From the NCBI GenBank assembly GCA_028713145.1, contig JAQTOT010000004.1, positions 1 to 34,286 of the forward strand: DNA of 34,286 bases. The letters are read 5' to 3'. Below, piece after piece: positions 1 to 10,830 of this stretch. Made by a program: the position numbers and the translations under genes. This DNA is from Methylococcales bacterium (lineage in GTDB: Bacteria; Pseudomonadota; Gammaproteobacteria; Methylococcales; Methylomonadaceae). The notes under the pieces were generated by a model that saw nothing but the letters and a program-made list of their open reading frames with translations, was not told where the DNA came from and searched no databases. Position 1 is the first letter of the stretch, and every line of letters starts with the position of its first letter.

Positions 1-138
1 CGAATTGAATTAGAACATTTAGGCATTACAGACGTTTTAGGTGGTGAATTTTGTACCGTTACCGATGCCGAACGTTTTTATTCGTATCGCCGTGATAAAA
101 AAACAGGTCGAATGGCGACCTTAATTTGGCGTGATTAA
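1..138 (+). CDS. pgeF: Peptidoglycan editing factor PgeF / YfiH (laccase-domain) C-terminus, truncated at window start
   Basis: Frame 1 translation RIELEHLGITDVLGGEFCTVTDAERFYSYRRDKKTGRMATLIWRD* matches the typical YfiH C-terminus (C-T-x-x-D-x-x-R-F-x-S-Y-R-R-D...TGRMA). Confidence 0.88.
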   Translation, partial: RIELEHLGITDVLGGEFCTVTDAERFYSYRRDKKTGRMATLIWRD

Positions 139-189
139 CTGTCGAAAATACCAAATTAAAACGGTTTTGTGTGCGTGTCACACCATAAA

Positions 190-215
190 AAAATGCGCTA
201 GCTCGCACGCATTTT
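190..215 (+). terminator. Possible hairpin after pgeF (aaaatgcg...cgcatttt)
   Basis: 8-bp inverted repeat 190-197 / 208-215 just downstream of the pgeF stop; no clean U-tract, so weak. Confidence 0.3.
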
Positions 216-223
216 GAAAAAAC

Positions 224-234
224 TATAATACAAT
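224..234 (+). promoter_or_regulatory. Candidate -10 box(es) for the oad operon (TATAAT / TACAAT)
   Basis: Sequence aactataatacaatg about 40 bp upstream of the oadG start; no convincing -35. Confidence 0.3.
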
Positions 235-269
235 GCACCAATTATAATTTACCGAGTAAGTGAACCATC

Positions 270-506
270 ATGACAGAACTTATGAGCAGCGGCTTAGAAT
301 TGATGTTTGCAGGCATGGGCATCGTATTTTTATTTTTAGCAATGCTTGTTGGCGCAATCAATTTAATGTCAGCAGTTGTACAGCGATATTTCCCAGAAGC
401 TCCCGTAACCAGCATTAGTATTCCAGTTGCTCAAAATGCAGCGACGGACAAAAGCTATATTGCCGCAATTACCGCTGCGGTGCATCAATATCGCAATACG
501 CACTAA
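270..506 (+). CDS. oadG: Oxaloacetate decarboxylase gamma subunit (OadG family)
   Basis: 78-aa protein with one N-terminal TM segment (GLELMFAGMGIVFLFLAMLVGAINLM), immediately upstream of oadA/oadB. Confidence 0.88.
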   Translation: MTELMSSGLELMFAGMGIVFLFLAMLVGAINLMSAVVQRYFPEAPVTSISIPVAQNAATDKSYIAAITAAVHQYRNTH

Positions 507-548
507 CCCTTAACTTTTCAATCCTGCCAGTAAAGCAAGGAGATATAA

Positions 549-2330
549 ATGGCTACGAATAGCAAAAAATTAGGCATCACCGAAGTTGTATTGCGTGACG
601 CTCATCAATCAATTTTAGCAACACGCATTCGCACGGAAGATATGTTGCCGATTTGCGCTCAATTAGACGAAATCGGTTATTGGTCAATTGAATCTTGGGG
701 TGGCGCAACATTTGATGCCTGTATTCGTTATTTGGGCGAAGATCCGTGGGAAAGATTACGCGCATTAAAAGCCGCGATGCCAAAAACACCACAACAAATG
801 CTGTTGCGTGGTCAAAATTTACTCGGTTATCGCCATTATGCTGATGACGTGGTGGATAAATTTATCGAACGTTGCGCTGTGAATGGCATTGATGTGTTTC
901 GTATTTTCGATGCAATGAACGATATGAGAAATATCGAGCATTCAATTAAAGCCGTTAAAAATACTGGTAAGCACGCGCAAGGCACACTTTCTTATACAAC
1001 AAGCCCTGTTCACACCACAAAAACATGGCTCGATTTAGGTAAAAAAATCGAAGACATGGGCGCAGATTCAATCTGCATCAAAGATATGGCGGGATTATTG
1101 AAGCCGTACGATGCGTATGAACTCGTTACAAAATTGAAAAAAAGTACCTCAATTCCAATTCATTTGCATTGCCACGCGACGACAGGTTTAAGTGTTGCAA
1201 CGTTAATTAAAGCGATTGAAGCAGGTGTTGACAACGTGGACACGGCGATTTCATCTTTGAGCATGACTTACGGTCACAGTCCCACAGAAACGATTGTTGC
1301 CAGTTTAGAAGGTGAAAAACGCGCTACAGGTTTGGACTTGGTTAAATTAGAAGAAATCGCCCATTATTTTCGAGACGTGCGTAAAAAATACGCGCAATAC
1401 GAAGGTGGTTTGAAAGGTGTGGATGGACGCATTTTGATTTCACAAGTACCTGGTGGAATGCTCACCAATATGGAAAGCCAACTCAAAGAACAAGGGGCGG
1501 CAGATAAATTCGACGAAGTGTTAAACGAAATTCCGCGCGTGCGTGAGGATTTAGGTTTTATTCCACTTGTTACGCCAACCTCGCAAATTGTCGGCACACA
1601 AGCGGTTATTAACGTGATGAATGGCGAGCGTTATAAATCGATTACCAAAGAAACAGCCGCTGTTTTAAAAGGCGAATACGGCGTAACGCCCGCGCCAGTC
1701 AACGCGCAGCTTCAAGCAAAAGTGTTAGATGGCGCACAACCTATCACTTGTCGCCCAGCCGATTTAATCGACGCTGAAATGGGCAAATTGATTGCTGACG
1801 TACAAGAAAAAGCGAAAGCTGAAAACGTGAAACTCGGTTCAAATGTAGAAGAAGATGCGTTAATTAACGGTCTATTTGCACAAATTGGTTGGAAATTCTT
1901 AGCCAACCGTAATAATCCAAGTGCATTTGAACCTAAACCAGATGCCGAAGCATTTGCAGCGGCTAATGCACCGAAAAAAGATACAGGCGTTGAAACCTAC
2001 ACCGTGAATGTTGACGGTAAAAATTTCAATGTAGCAGTCGCAGTAGGCGGCGTGGCACTCGATATTCAACCGGTTTCAGCGGCTTCAACCGCAGCACCAT
2101 TAGCGGCTATCGCAGGCAGTGGCGCGACAATTGAATCACCAATGGCGGGCAACATTTTAAAAATCTTGGTTCACGCAGGTAGCGAAGTTCAAGAAGGCGA
2201 TGTCGTCGTTTTGATGGAAGCGATGAAAATGGAAACTGAAATCCGTTCAAAATTTTCAGGCGTTGTTAGCGCAATTCACGTCAAAGAAGGTGCTGCTGTT
2301 ACAGGTGGCGCGGTATTAGTGTCGCTTTAA
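549..2330 (+). CDS. oadA: Oxaloacetate decarboxylase alpha subunit (carboxyltransferase plus biotinyl domain)
   Basis: N-terminal [14 protein letters not shown] carboxyltransferase motif; C-terminal biotinylation motif [13 protein letters not shown]. Confidence 0.96.
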   Translation: MATNSKKLGITEVVLRDAHQSILATRIRTEDMLPICAQLDEIGYWSIESWGGATFDACIRYLGEDPWERLRALKAAMPKTPQQMLLRGQNLLGYRHYADDVVDKFIERCAVNGIDVFRIFDAMNDMRNIEHSIKAVKNTGKHAQGTLSYTTSPVHTTKTWLDLGKKIEDMGADSICIKDMAGLLKPYDAYELVTKLKKSTSIPIHLHCHATTGLSVATLIKAIEAGVDNVDTAISSLSMTYGHSPTETIVASLEGEKRATGLDLVKLEEIAHYFRDVRKKYAQYEGGLKGVDGRILISQVPGGMLTNMESQLKEQGAADKFDEVLNEIPRVREDLGFIPLVTPTSQIVGTQAVINVMNGERYKSITKETAAVLKGEYGVTPAPVNAQLQAKVLDGAQPITCRPADLIDAEMGKLIADVQEKAKAENVKLGSNVEEDALINGLFAQIGWKFLANRNNPSAFEPKPDAEAFAAANAPKKDTGVETYTVNVDGKNFNVAVAVGGVALDIQPVSAASTAAPLAAIAGSGATIESPMAGNILKILVHAGSEVQEGDVVVLMEAMKMETEIRSKFSGVVSAIHVKEGAAVTGGAVLVSL

Positions 2331-2339
2331 GGAAGATTT

Positions 2340-3467
2340 ATGGAAAATTTAGCCGCTTTATGGCAAAGCACTGGTATTTATAACTTCACTATCGGACAAG
2401 CATTTATGATGCTGGTCGGTTTTTTGTTGTTATTTTTGGCGATTAAGAAAAATTTTGAGCCACTTTTATTGTTGCCTATCGGTTTTGGTGCGATTTTGAG
2501 TAACATTCCTGTCGCAGGTATTGCCGAAGAAGGTGGTTTGCTTTATTACCTCTATTTTGGCATTAAATTGGGCTTATTCCCGTTGCTCATTTTTATGGGT
2601 GTAGGGGCGATGACCGATTTTGGCCCGATGCTTGCCAATCCAAAAACATTACTACTTGGTGCGGCGGCGCAATTTGGTATTTTCGCGGCATTACTTGGTG
2701 CATTAGCGTTAAATTTTATTCCAGGCATGGAGTTTTCGTTAAAAGATGCGGCGGCGATTGGTATTATCGGGGGGGCAGATGGACCGACGGCAATTTATGT
2801 TGCCTCAAAAATGGCTCCTGATTTATTAGGGGCAATTGCCGTTGCGGCTTACTCTTATATGGCGTTGGTACCGTTGATTCAACCACCCATTATGCGAGCT
2901 TTAACAACTGAAGCTGAACGCAAAATTGAAATGCAACAACTTCGTCATGTTAGCAAAACGGAAAAAATGGTTTTTCCATTGATGCTTTTGGTGTTGTCGA
3001 TTTTGTTATTGCCTTCTGCAACGCCTTTAGTTGGCGCGTTTGCTTTTGGTAATTTGATGAATACTTGCGGTGTGGTCGATCGTTTAAGTCAAACCGCGCA
3101 AAATGAATTGATTAACATTGTGACAATTTTCTTAGGTTTATCCGTCGGTTCAAAACTGAGTGCAGACGCATTTTTGCAACTCAAAACATTAGGGATTTTA
3201 GGATTAGGCGCAATTGCTTTTGCAATTGGCACCGCATCTGGCGTTTTGATGGCAAAACTCATGAATCGTTTCAGCGATACGCCGATTAACCCGTTAATTG
3301 GCGCAGCAGGCGTTTCAGCCGTTCCAATGGCAGCGCGAGTTGCTAATAAAATTGGTTTAGAAAGTAATCCACATAATTTCTTATTGATGCACGCGATGGG
3401 ACCCAATGTTGCGGGCGTAATTGGTTCAGCGGTTGCGGCTGGTGTTTTGCTAAGTTTGATTCGATAA
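2340..3467 (+). CDS. oadB: Oxaloacetate decarboxylase beta subunit (Na+-translocating)
   Basis: 375-aa polytopic protein with [14 protein letters not shown] and [19 protein letters not shown]; 9 bp after oadA. Confidence 0.95.
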   Translation: MENLAALWQSTGIYNFTIGQAFMMLVGFLLLFLAIKKNFEPLLLLPIGFGAILSNIPVAGIAEEGGLLYYLYFGIKLGLFPLLIFMGVGAMTDFGPMLANPKTLLLGAAAQFGIFAALLGALALNFIPGMEFSLKDAAAIGIIGGADGPTAIYVASKMAPDLLGAIAVAAYSYMALVPLIQPPIMRALTTEAERKIEMQQLRHVSKTEKMVFPLMLLVLSILLLPSATPLVGAFAFGNLMNTCGVVDRLSQTAQNELINIVTIFLGLSVGSKLSADAFLQLKTLGILGLGAIAFAIGTASGVLMAKLMNRFSDTPINPLIGAAGVSAVPMAARVANKIGLESNPHNFLLMHAMGPNVAGVIGSAVAAGVLLSLIR

Positions 3468-3485
3468 TTTTCAATCGCTTACCAC

Positions 3486-3522
3486 GAAAAAAGCCAAACT
3501 CGTAATGAGTTTGGCTTTTTTG
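3486..3522. terminator. Rho-independent, likely bidirectional terminator between oadB and trxA
   Basis: Near-perfect hairpin aaaaaagccaaactc-gtaat-gagtttggctttttt between convergent genes. Confidence 0.88.
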
Positions 3523-3542
3523 TGTGCGTGAAAATTGAAGGC

Positions 3543-3869
3543 TTACAAATGTGCGTTGATAAATTCAACTAATTGCACTTTGCTTAAGGCACCAACTTTC
3601 GTCGCTTCAATTTCCCCGTTTTTGAATAACATCAACGTTGGAATACCACGCACACCGTATTTTTGTGGCGTAGCAGGACTTTCATCGATGTTCAATTTCG
3701 CAACGGTTAATTTCCCTGCAAATTCTTCTGAAATTGCGTCTAAAAGAGGCGCAATCATTTTGCAAGGTCCACACCATTCTGCCCAAAAATCTAGCAATAC
3801 AGGCAACTGCGCTTCTAAAACTTGTTCATTAAAATCATTGTCATTGACATAAACTACAGCATCACTCAC
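3543..3869 (-). CDS. trxA: Thioredoxin
   Basis: 108 aa with active site [14 protein letters not shown] and cis-Pro region [12 protein letters not shown]. Confidence 0.96.
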   Translation of the reverse strand: MSDAVVYVNDNDFNEQVLEAQLPVLLDFWAEWCGPCKMIAPLLDAISEEFAGKLTVAKLNIDESPATPQKYGVRGIPTLMLFKNGEIEATKVGALSKVQLVEFINAHL

Positions 3870-3898
3870 GTTCTTCTCCAGATGTGAAAAGTAAAAAT

Positions 3899-5650
3899 TT
3901 AAGGTGTAACTATACCAGAATTGCCGATTTTTCGCGTGTTGGCACTCACAAAAAATGGAGCGGCTAAAACGCTCAAACTAACAAGCCAAATCAATAATTG
4001 TGTATTTGCCACGGTAAATAAAATTGCCGTTTGCAAACGTTCGCTGATTAGTGGATACGCCATAATAAAATCACGGCTCACCATAAACGCATAACTTTCG
4101 CCAATTAACAACGCGACACTTAGCCCCATTAAACAATACGCCACAAGCGGAATATGGCTAGGTTTGCGTGGAATATAATCAAACAAGGTCGTTAAATGTA
4201 TTTGGTCAGAAAACGACATTTTTTCGCTGAACACGTTGATTAAGAATAGCGAAATTAAGCCAAAAACCTGCAATTGCGTCACGATATTTGGGAACATAAC
4301 GTAACGTCCATTCCACGCCAAAATCGCGGTTTTAATCATCGCGTAAGTAATCACGATTAGCAAACCGTAATAAAGACGTTTGGTATTTTTTTGCGAGGCA
4401 GTTTGTTTGTTCAAAACCTCATTCACTCGTTGCAATAGAAAACTTCCCCACGCGCCATTAAAACCCACAATCAACAGTGTTTGCAGACGTTGAAAATCGG
4501 TGTAACTAGTTTGCCAAAGCGTTGTGATTTGCGACACAAATAATGCTGCTAAAATTTGTGCAATGACTAGAAAACTGACTAAACGCACGTTGTTTAAATT
4601 CGTTAATTTTCTTTTGAAGATAAGAACGATTACGACAACTAAGTCGATGGAAGCAAATAATTTTTCTAGCCAATTTTTATCTTCAACTACTTTGCCCGTT
4701 AAAGGAAAAACTTGCTGACGTGAACTGTCATACAAGCCCCATTTCGCACCAATAATGCCTTCAAACGCCGCTTTCCAAGGCTGATTAAACGCTTCAACAA
4801 TGTTGTAATCAAAGCCGTTTTTATTCGCCACTTTGATGAAATCACGAATAAATTTTGCTTCATTCACCACGCTAGGAATGGCGATACCACGCTGTTTTCC
4901 ACCGCTAGGCCAACCTGATTCACCAATTAAAATGGGTTTGTCTACGCCCATTGATTTCGCTTCTTGCTGAACTTGTTTGTAAATACGTTCGATATGCGCG
5001 GGCGCATCTTCAACAGAAATTGGCTCATCTTCCCAATAAGGCAAAATATGAATCGTGATGAAATCCACTTCTTTAATCAGCTGCGGATATTTCATGTACA
5101 TCGACCACACATCAGCATACGAAACAGGTTGTTTCACGGCTTGTTTGACTTTGCGAATGTATTCAATCAATTCTTCAGGTTCTAAATCGCCACGCAATAA
5201 CACTTCATTACCAACGATTACCCGCTTTACAACGTCTGAATGCTCATTTGCGGAGTGAATTAACTCTGCCATTTCCAGCTCATTTTTAGCTTTTAATTCG
5301 GTAGTTTCTTCAGCGGTATCTGCTTTATAAGAGCCAAGCCAACCACCTTGCAACATCGTCAGCCCGTACTTTTTTGCCAAAGGTGGAATGAGCGGCATCG
5401 TCCCTTCTGCACTGGCGTAAGTTCGAATGTTATGCGTGACTTGCCCCATTAACGCTAAATCTTCTTCAAGCTGTTTAACGTTGGGGAAAAGCTCCAGCAT
5501 CGGATCGTGACCTTCTCGAAAAGGGGCGAACGATAAACTACTGAGTTTTCCTGCTGGTACATCGTCGCCCACATTTTGAGGCTGATTTGTTGCCCAACTA
5601 AAAATTACGTTGAGCAAAATGACTAACGTGAGAAATGAAAAAATTTTCAT
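3899..5650 (-). CDS. GH17-like beta-1,3-glucanase/glucanosyltransferase domain fused to a multi-TM domain
   Basis: Signal/TM N-terminus, then GH17-type motifs ([39 protein letters not shown]) followed by about 7 predicted hydrophobic segments. No GT2 domain. Confidence 0.8.
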   Translation of the reverse strand: MKIFSFLTLVILLNVIFSWATNQPQNVGDDVPAGKLSSLSFAPFREGHDPMLELFPNVKQLEEDLALMGQVTHNIRTYASAEGTMPLIPPLAKKYGLTMLQGGWLGSYKADTAEETTELKAKNELEMAELIHSANEHSDVVKRVIVGNEVLLRGDLEPEELIEYIRKVKQAVKQPVSYADVWSMYMKYPQLIKEVDFITIHILPYWEDEPISVEDAPAHIERIYKQVQQEAKSMGVDKPILIGESGWPSGGKQRGIAIPSVVNEAKFIRDFIKVANKNGFDYNIVEAFNQPWKAAFEGIIGAKWGLYDSSRQQVFPLTGKVVEDKNWLEKLFASIDLVVVIVLIFKRKLTNLNNVRLVSFLVIAQILAALFVSQITTLWQTSYTDFQRLQTLLIVGFNGAWGSFLLQRVNEVLNKQTASQKNTKRLYYGLLIVITYAMIKTAILAWNGRYVMFPNIVTQLQVFGLISLFLINVFSEKMSFSDQIHLTTLFDYIPRKPSHIPLVAYCLMGLSVALLIGESYAFMVSRDFIMAYPLISERLQTAILFTVANTQLLIWLVSLSVLAAPFFVSANTRKIGNSGIVTP

Positions 5651-8226
5651 AAACTTTTACTTGCAAGTTCAAATACGTCGTTAGAAATACCTTTTGTGTC
5701 GATAATACGTTGCAACTGCGCTTTCATGAGCTGTTGACGCGCTTCATCGACTTTTCGCCACGCGGTTAAAGGTGTAAGCATTCGTGAGGCAACTTGTGGA
5801 TTGATTGCGTTCAATTCCAAAATCGTATCTCCTAAAAACGCATAACCTTCACCATTTTTAGCATGGAAATGAACAGGATTCGTTTGTGAAAATGCGCCAA
5901 TTAACGAGCGTACGCGATTTGGATTTTTTATGTCAAACGCAACGTGTGAATGTAACGATTGCACCGTTTCAAACGCACCTGACGCTGGGCTACTCGCTTG
6001 CAAGGCAAACCATTTATCAATCACTAACGGTTCAGATTCCCATTGTTGATAGAATTTCTCCAAGCTGGCTGCTTTTGCTGGGTGATTATTGTGAACAACC
6101 GCACTCAACGCTGCCATTTGGTCAGTCATGTTTTTGGCATTTTCAAATTGCGCTTGTGCAAGTTCATGAATTTGTGTCGAATCTAATTTGCTCAAGAATG
6201 CTAAACACGCATTTTTCACGCGGCGACGACCAATCGCTTCGGGACTGAAATTACCCGATTCGTCTTTGTGATGCGCGTTGTAAATGGATAAAAATTGCGT
6301 TTCAAATTTTTCAGCAAGCGTTTTTAAAATACGTTCCCGCACGTTGTGAATACCGTCGAAATCCACAACTTCCATGCGTTCCGCTAAATAATTTTCCGAT
6401 GGCAACGAAAGCAACAACGAGAAATATGCCAAATCGTCAATCGGCGCGTTTAAAACTTTTTCGAACGTTTTTAACAAAATGGCTGGAATTTCAACATCTG
6501 GCGTTTTCACCAAATCCAAAATAATGTTTTCAGCCAAAGATTGCGACGCATCCCAACGATTAAACGAATCACTGTCATGTTGTGATAAAAACGCTAATTC
6601 TTCCAAACTGCGTTCCATTTCAACATTCACAGGCGCAGAAAAGCCGCGTAACAACGACACAATTGGCGCAGCATTTAAATTTTCAAACGTAAAAGTTTGT
6701 TGCATTTCGTTAAACTGCAATAACGTTTCGGGCAATAAATCCGCGCCTGTTGTTGAATCTAACAAACCTAATCGAATTGGAATTAAAAGCGGTTCGGTTT
6801 GATTTGGATAACTTTGCGACAGTGTGAGCGTAAAGGTTTTTGTTTTTTCATCAAAATGTGATTCGACTTGAATTTTCGGTGTGCCTGCTTGTGAATACCA
6901 CAACCGAAATTGACTCAAATCTAAGTCGTTTGCATCTTGCATTGCGCTGACAAAATCATCACACGTTACCGCTTGTCCGTCGTGGCGTTCAAAATACAAA
7001 TCACTGCCACGTCTAAAACCGTCTGCACCAAGCAAGGTGTGTAACATTCGCACAACTTCTGCGCCTTTTTCATAAACAGTAAGCGTGTAAAAATTATTGA
7101 TTTCGATATACGAATCTGGGCGAACTGAATGCGCTAACGGACTGGCATCTTCGGCAAATTGGCGAGTGCGAAGTTGCGTTAGGTCTTCAATCCGTTTTAC
7201 GGCGTGAGACGTTCTGTCAGCAGTAAATTCTTGGTCACGGAAAACCGTGAAACCTTCTTTTAAGCTCAATTGAAACCAGTCACGGCAAGTGATTCGATTA
7301 CCTGTCCAATTGTGAAAATACTCGTGCGCGATAACGCCTTCGATGCCTTCATAATCAAAATCGGTCGCTGTATCTGGTCGTGCCAACACGAATTTGGTGT
7401 TGAAAACATTTAAACCTTTATTTTCCATCGCACCCATATTGAAATGACTGACGGCAACAATCATGTACAAATCTAAATCGTATTCACGCCCATAAACTGC
7501 TTCATCCCAACGCATTGCATATTCAAGTGAGCGCATGGCGTGATCGCATTTGTCTTTATCGTGCGCTTCGACGAAAATTTCTAAGTCGATTTTTCTGCCT
7601 GACTGCGTGATAAAAGTGTCGGAGACACATTCTAATTGCCCCGCAACCAGCGCAAATAAATAACACGGTTTTGCAAACGGGTCGTTCCATGTGACCCAAT
7701 GTTGGTTATTTTCAAATTCACCGCTAGCAACTTTGTTCCCGTTTGAAAGCAACACGGGATAATCGGTTTTATCTGCAACAATTGTGACGGTAAATTTGCT
7801 CATCACGTCAGGACGGTCGAGGAAATAAGTGATTTTTCTAAAACCTTCCGCTTCACATTGTGTGCAAAGCATTCCATTCGATAAATAAAGCCCTTCGAGC
7901 GCAGTATTTTCTTTCGGATTTATTGTGTTTTCGATAATCAACGTGAACGATTCAGGCACATTTAAAATCGTCAACGTTTCAGGTGTGAGCGCGTAATCAG
8001 TCAATTCGGTTTCATTCAAAATGACTTTTTGCAAAACGAGCTTTTCGCCGTTTAAAACTAGCGGAGCAGTTTGATTTTTACTCGCAGAATTACGTTGTAA
8101 CGTCAGCGTTGAAAGCACTTTTGTGTTTTCGGCATCGAGCGAAAAATGCAGTTTCACATCCTGAATCAAAAAATCAGGCACGGTGTAATCGTTGCGATAA
8201 ATGGTTTTAGGTGTTTGGGTTGTCAT
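5647..8226 (-). CDS. pepN: Aminopeptidase N (M1 family); start taken at MTTQTPKT rather than the longer ORF start (8331)
   Basis: GAMENKGLNVFN and VIAHEYFHNWTGNRITCRDWFQLSLKEG zinc-peptidase motifs; the upstream ORF extension would overlap the preceding gene. Confidence 0.96.
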   Translation of the reverse strand: MTTQTPKTIYRNDYTVPDFLIQDVKLHFSLDAENTKVLSTLTLQRNSASKNQTAPLVLNGEKLVLQKVILNETELTDYALTPETLTILNVPESFTLIIENTINPKENTALEGLYLSNGMLCTQCEAEGFRKITYFLDRPDVMSKFTVTIVADKTDYPVLLSNGNKVASGEFENNQHWVTWNDPFAKPCYLFALVAGQLECVSDTFITQSGRKIDLEIFVEAHDKDKCDHAMRSLEYAMRWDEAVYGREYDLDLYMIVAVSHFNMGAMENKGLNVFNTKFVLARPDTATDFDYEGIEGVIAHEYFHNWTGNRITCRDWFQLSLKEGFTVFRDQEFTADRTSHAVKRIEDLTQLRTRQFAEDASPLAHSVRPDSYIEINNFYTLTVYEKGAEVVRMLHTLLGADGFRRGSDLYFERHDGQAVTCDDFVSAMQDANDLDLSQFRLWYSQAGTPKIQVESHFDEKTKTFTLTLSQSYPNQTEPLLIPIRLGLLDSTTGADLLPETLLQFNEMQQTFTFENLNAAPIVSLLRGFSAPVNVEMERSLEELAFLSQHDSDSFNRWDASQSLAENIILDLVKTPDVEIPAILLKTFEKVLNAPIDDLAYFSLLLSLPSENYLAERMEVVDFDGIHNVRERILKTLAEKFETQFLSIYNAHHKDESGNFSPEAIGRRRVKNACLAFLSKLDSTQIHELAQAQFENAKNMTDQMAALSAVVHNNHPAKAASLEKFYQQWESEPLVIDKWFALQASSPASGAFETVQSLHSHVAFDIKNPNRVRSLIGAFSQTNPVHFHAKNGEGYAFLGDTILELNAINPQVASRMLTPLTAWRKVDEARQQLMKAQLQRIIDTKGISNDVFELASKSL

Positions 8227-8227
8227 G

Positions 8228-9415
8228 TTATTTTCTTGAATCGTGAAGTAATTGTTGAAATGCGGCAAATAAATTCGCCATGTGCGTGGGTTTGTAAGGA
8301 AATAAATCAATCGGGTCAATGGCATGAACAATCATGCAGCTGTCGATTTCAAAAATCAGCAATTTGCCATCAGGCGTTTCGCTGCAATCCAGTCCGACAT
8401 AATCCAAACCAGAACGCTCATAAATTTTTTGAAAAGCGACGGTGTGTTTTTTAGCAAACGTTTCGTTGAAACAGTCCATTACACGCGCTTCTTCTTCGCG
8501 TTTTTGCGCGTTGTCTGCCATGCCTGCATTCAAATAATGAATCATCCAATTTTGCGAAATTGCCAAATGCGCTAAAAATGGTTTGCCTGCAATCAGCATC
8601 ACGCGATATTTACGAAACAAGCCATCCGCGTTGCGATAATCGATAAATTTTGCGACAAAAAACTCGCTGTAATTTTGCTGTGTTAGGTAATTTTTTAGTG
8701 CGTTTTCAGATTCAATTTTGTTTAAATCATGTCCCGCGTGCGAATCAATTGGACGAATAATGATGGGATAATCAAACGATGCAGAATTCAAACTTTCAAG
8801 CGAATAACGCAACGTTTCTGGCATTTCAATTTCATCGATATTTGCCAGTAATTGACACGCAGCATCACGCGACATGTTAGTGATTTTTTCAGGTTGATTT
8901 AGAACAGGTTTGTCCCAGTTTTTTAAAATCGGCTCAAGTTGTTTTAACAGCGGCAAATTTTCTTCTGATTCGGCAATCGCGACAAATAACACGTCATGCT
9001 CAGGCAAATCCTCATTCAAATTTCCCGCCACAGTAAATAAATCTTCGGTAACAAAAAACTGCGTCAATTCAATGTCTGAATTTTCAACCAAAAATTCAAT
9101 TGGTGTATTTGCCATTAGATCGCCTGCACTTATTAATGCAAGCACTCGTAAAGTTGGATTTTTTGCAGGTAAAACGTAAGCACGCTGTAATTCAATGGCT
9201 TGCCGTTGCACTTGCAAAGCTAATTCTCGATTGCCACGCAGTTGCAACACAATTCCCAAATCAAGCAGCGCGTTAGCATCGTCGGGATTTTCAGCCGTTT
9301 TTTCAATCAGTATTTGTCCAATTGGCGAAATATCAACGTTTGCGTGCGCTAATCGCATCAATTCAACTAAACCAATTAACGGTTTTGTTGCAAGCGCATT
9401 CAAATTTAATTTCAT
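8228..9415 (-). CDS. TPR-containing ATP-grasp-like protein of unknown substrate
   Basis: N-terminal TPR-like segment (NPDDANALLDLGIVLQLRGNRELALQVQRQAIEL); C-terminal ATP-grasp features (DYPIIIRPIDSHAGHDL, KFIDYRNADGLFRKYRVMLIAGKPF, LLIFEIDSCMIVH). Confidence 0.7.
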   Translation of the reverse strand: MKLNLNALATKPLIGLVELMRLAHANVDISPIGQILIEKTAENPDDANALLDLGIVLQLRGNRELALQVQRQAIELQRAYVLPAKNPTLRVLALISAGDLMANTPIEFLVENSDIELTQFFVTEDLFTVAGNLNEDLPEHDVLFVAIAESEENLPLLKQLEPILKNWDKPVLNQPEKITNMSRDAACQLLANIDEIEMPETLRYSLESLNSASFDYPIIIRPIDSHAGHDLNKIESENALKNYLTQQNYSEFFVAKFIDYRNADGLFRKYRVMLIAGKPFLAHLAISQNWMIHYLNAGMADNAQKREEEARVMDCFNETFAKKHTVAFQKIYERSGLDYVGLDCSETPDGKLLIFEIDSCMIVHAIDPIDLFPYKPTHMANLFAAFQQLLHDSRK

Positions 9416-9420
9416 ATTTT

Positions 9421-10830
9421 TTAGGGGGTAGAAGTGGTTAAAACATTGCCAAATTTCAAAACAGCTTCCAGCAAAATTGCAATATCGTTTTCCGTTGTAC
9501 GGTGATTCACAATCGCGGCGCGAATTGCCACATTTCCATTCAATGTCGTAGAGGAGGGCGCAGCAATCCCCGATTCTTGCAAGGCAATGACAATTTCGGT
9601 ATTCACACGGTTTGCATCATCGCAACGATAACGAAAACACACGATATTCAACGCCACAGGCGCGAGCAATTCTAATTCGGGCGAGTTTTCAATGTTACGT
9701 TTTAAAAGTTGTGCTAATTCGCAAGTATGCGCGATGACTTGCCCGAGTTTTTCGTTGCCATAAACGCTCAACGTGAACCATGTTTTTAATGCTCTAAAAC
9801 TGCGCGACAAATCCAAACCTAAATCACACGCCCAAGGTGAATTCGCAGACAATCCACGTTCTTGACGCTGCAAATATGCTGCTGGCGATGCAAAAGTTTT
9901 TTGATGAATCTCACTATCTCGAACCAAGATAAAACCTGCGTCGTAAGGCACTTGTCCCCATTTGTGAAAATCGAACGCAATCGAATCGGCAAGTTCAATA
10001 CCTTTCAAACGTGGTGCAAGTTCTGGCGAAAGCATTGCCAATGCACCAAATGCGCCGTCGATATGAAACCAAACTTTTTCACGTTCACAAATTGCGGCAA
10101 CTTTTTGCAAATCATCAATTGCACCGACATCGACTGTGCCAATGGTTGCTACGACTAGAAACGGTGTTTTGCCCGCTTTTTTATCCGAAATAATGGCTTG
10201 TTCTAAGGCCAAAACATCCATTTCGTAATTTTCATTGACAGGGATTTTTTGCAGCGCATTTTTGCCAATGCCGCAAATATCGAGTGATTGTGCGACGCTG
10301 ATGTGTGCGGCAGTTGAAGTGTAAGCGGTTAAATTTTCAGCATCATTAGCTTGTGATTTTGCACACAAGCAGCCAATCAAATTTGCCATCGATGTTCCCG
10401 TGACAAACAAGCCGCTAGCCGTTTCAGGGAAACCAAATAAATCACGCACCCAGCGCATTACTTGGCGTTCAATTTCAACAGGAGCTTGATTACGCCCACC
10501 TAAATTTGCATTCAAGCCAGCGGCAAGCATTTCAGCCACCATGCCAACAGGTGTGCCGCCGCCATGAACCCAACCCATAAAACGTGGATGTGTGTTACCG
10601 ACTGCGTAAGGCAAAATGTTTTGCATGAAATCGACGTGTGCATCGCCTAGCGTTTTTTCGGTGAGCGAGCCACGCAAATGCGTTTGAACTTCAGCAGGCA
10701 TAGGTTGCCAAACCGCACGAGCATTCAAACCTTGCGTGTAATCGAGCATATCATCAAGCATTTTGTGTGCTTGCGCTCGAAACGCCGTCCAATCGGCGGG
10801 GTCTAGTGATTTACCTTCCGTTTCAAGCAT
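9421..10830 (-). CDS. PLP-dependent group II amino acid decarboxylase (aromatic-amino-acid decarboxylase-like)
   Basis: VHGGGTPVGMVAEML, LFVTGTSMANLIG, VWFHIDGAFGALAML and PLP-lysine motif DFHKWGQVPYDAGFILV. Confidence 0.88.
   Translation of the reverse strand: MLETEGKSLDPADWTAFRAQAHKMLDDMLDYTQGLNARAVWQPMPAEVQTHLRGSLTEKTLGDAHVDFMQNILPYAVGNTHPRFMGWVHGGGTPVGMVAEMLAAGLNANLGGRNQAPVEIERQVMRWVRDLFGFPETASGLFVTGTSMANLIGCLCAKSQANDAENLTAYTSTAAHISVAQSLDICGIGKNALQKIPVNENYEMDVLALEQAIISDKKAGKTPFLVVATIGTVDVGAIDDLQKVAAICEREKVWFHIDGAFGALAMLSPELAPRLKGIELADSIAFDFHKWGQVPYDAGFILVRDSEIHQKTFASPAAYLQRQERGLSANSPWACDLGLDLSRSFRALKTWFTLSVYGNEKLGQVIAHTCELAQLLKRNIENSPELELLAPVALNIVCFRYRCDDANRVNTEIVIALQESGIAAPSSTTLNGNVAIRAAIVNHRTTENDIAILLEAVLKFGNVLTTSTP

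Noticed and set aside
2769-2775. G7 tract in oadB as a phase-variation locus
   Set aside because: Encodes the conserved IGGADGPT motif in a housekeeping-type cytoplasmic-membrane pump; no reason to expect switching.
3089-3406. 105-aa minus-strand ORF within oadB
   Set aside because: Shadow ORF of a conserved membrane protein gene.
3535-3852. 105-aa plus-strand ORF antisense to trxA
   Set aside because: Exact shadow of the strongly supported thioredoxin gene; no recognisable motif.
5886-6802. Plus-strand ORFs (5886-6248, 6479-6802) inside pepN
   Set aside because: Antisense shadows of a conserved M1 aminopeptidase frame; composition looks like reverse-strand translation.
8146-8575. Plus-strand ORFs at the pepN/ATP-grasp junction
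   Set aside because: Overlap two convincing minus-strand genes and have no family features.
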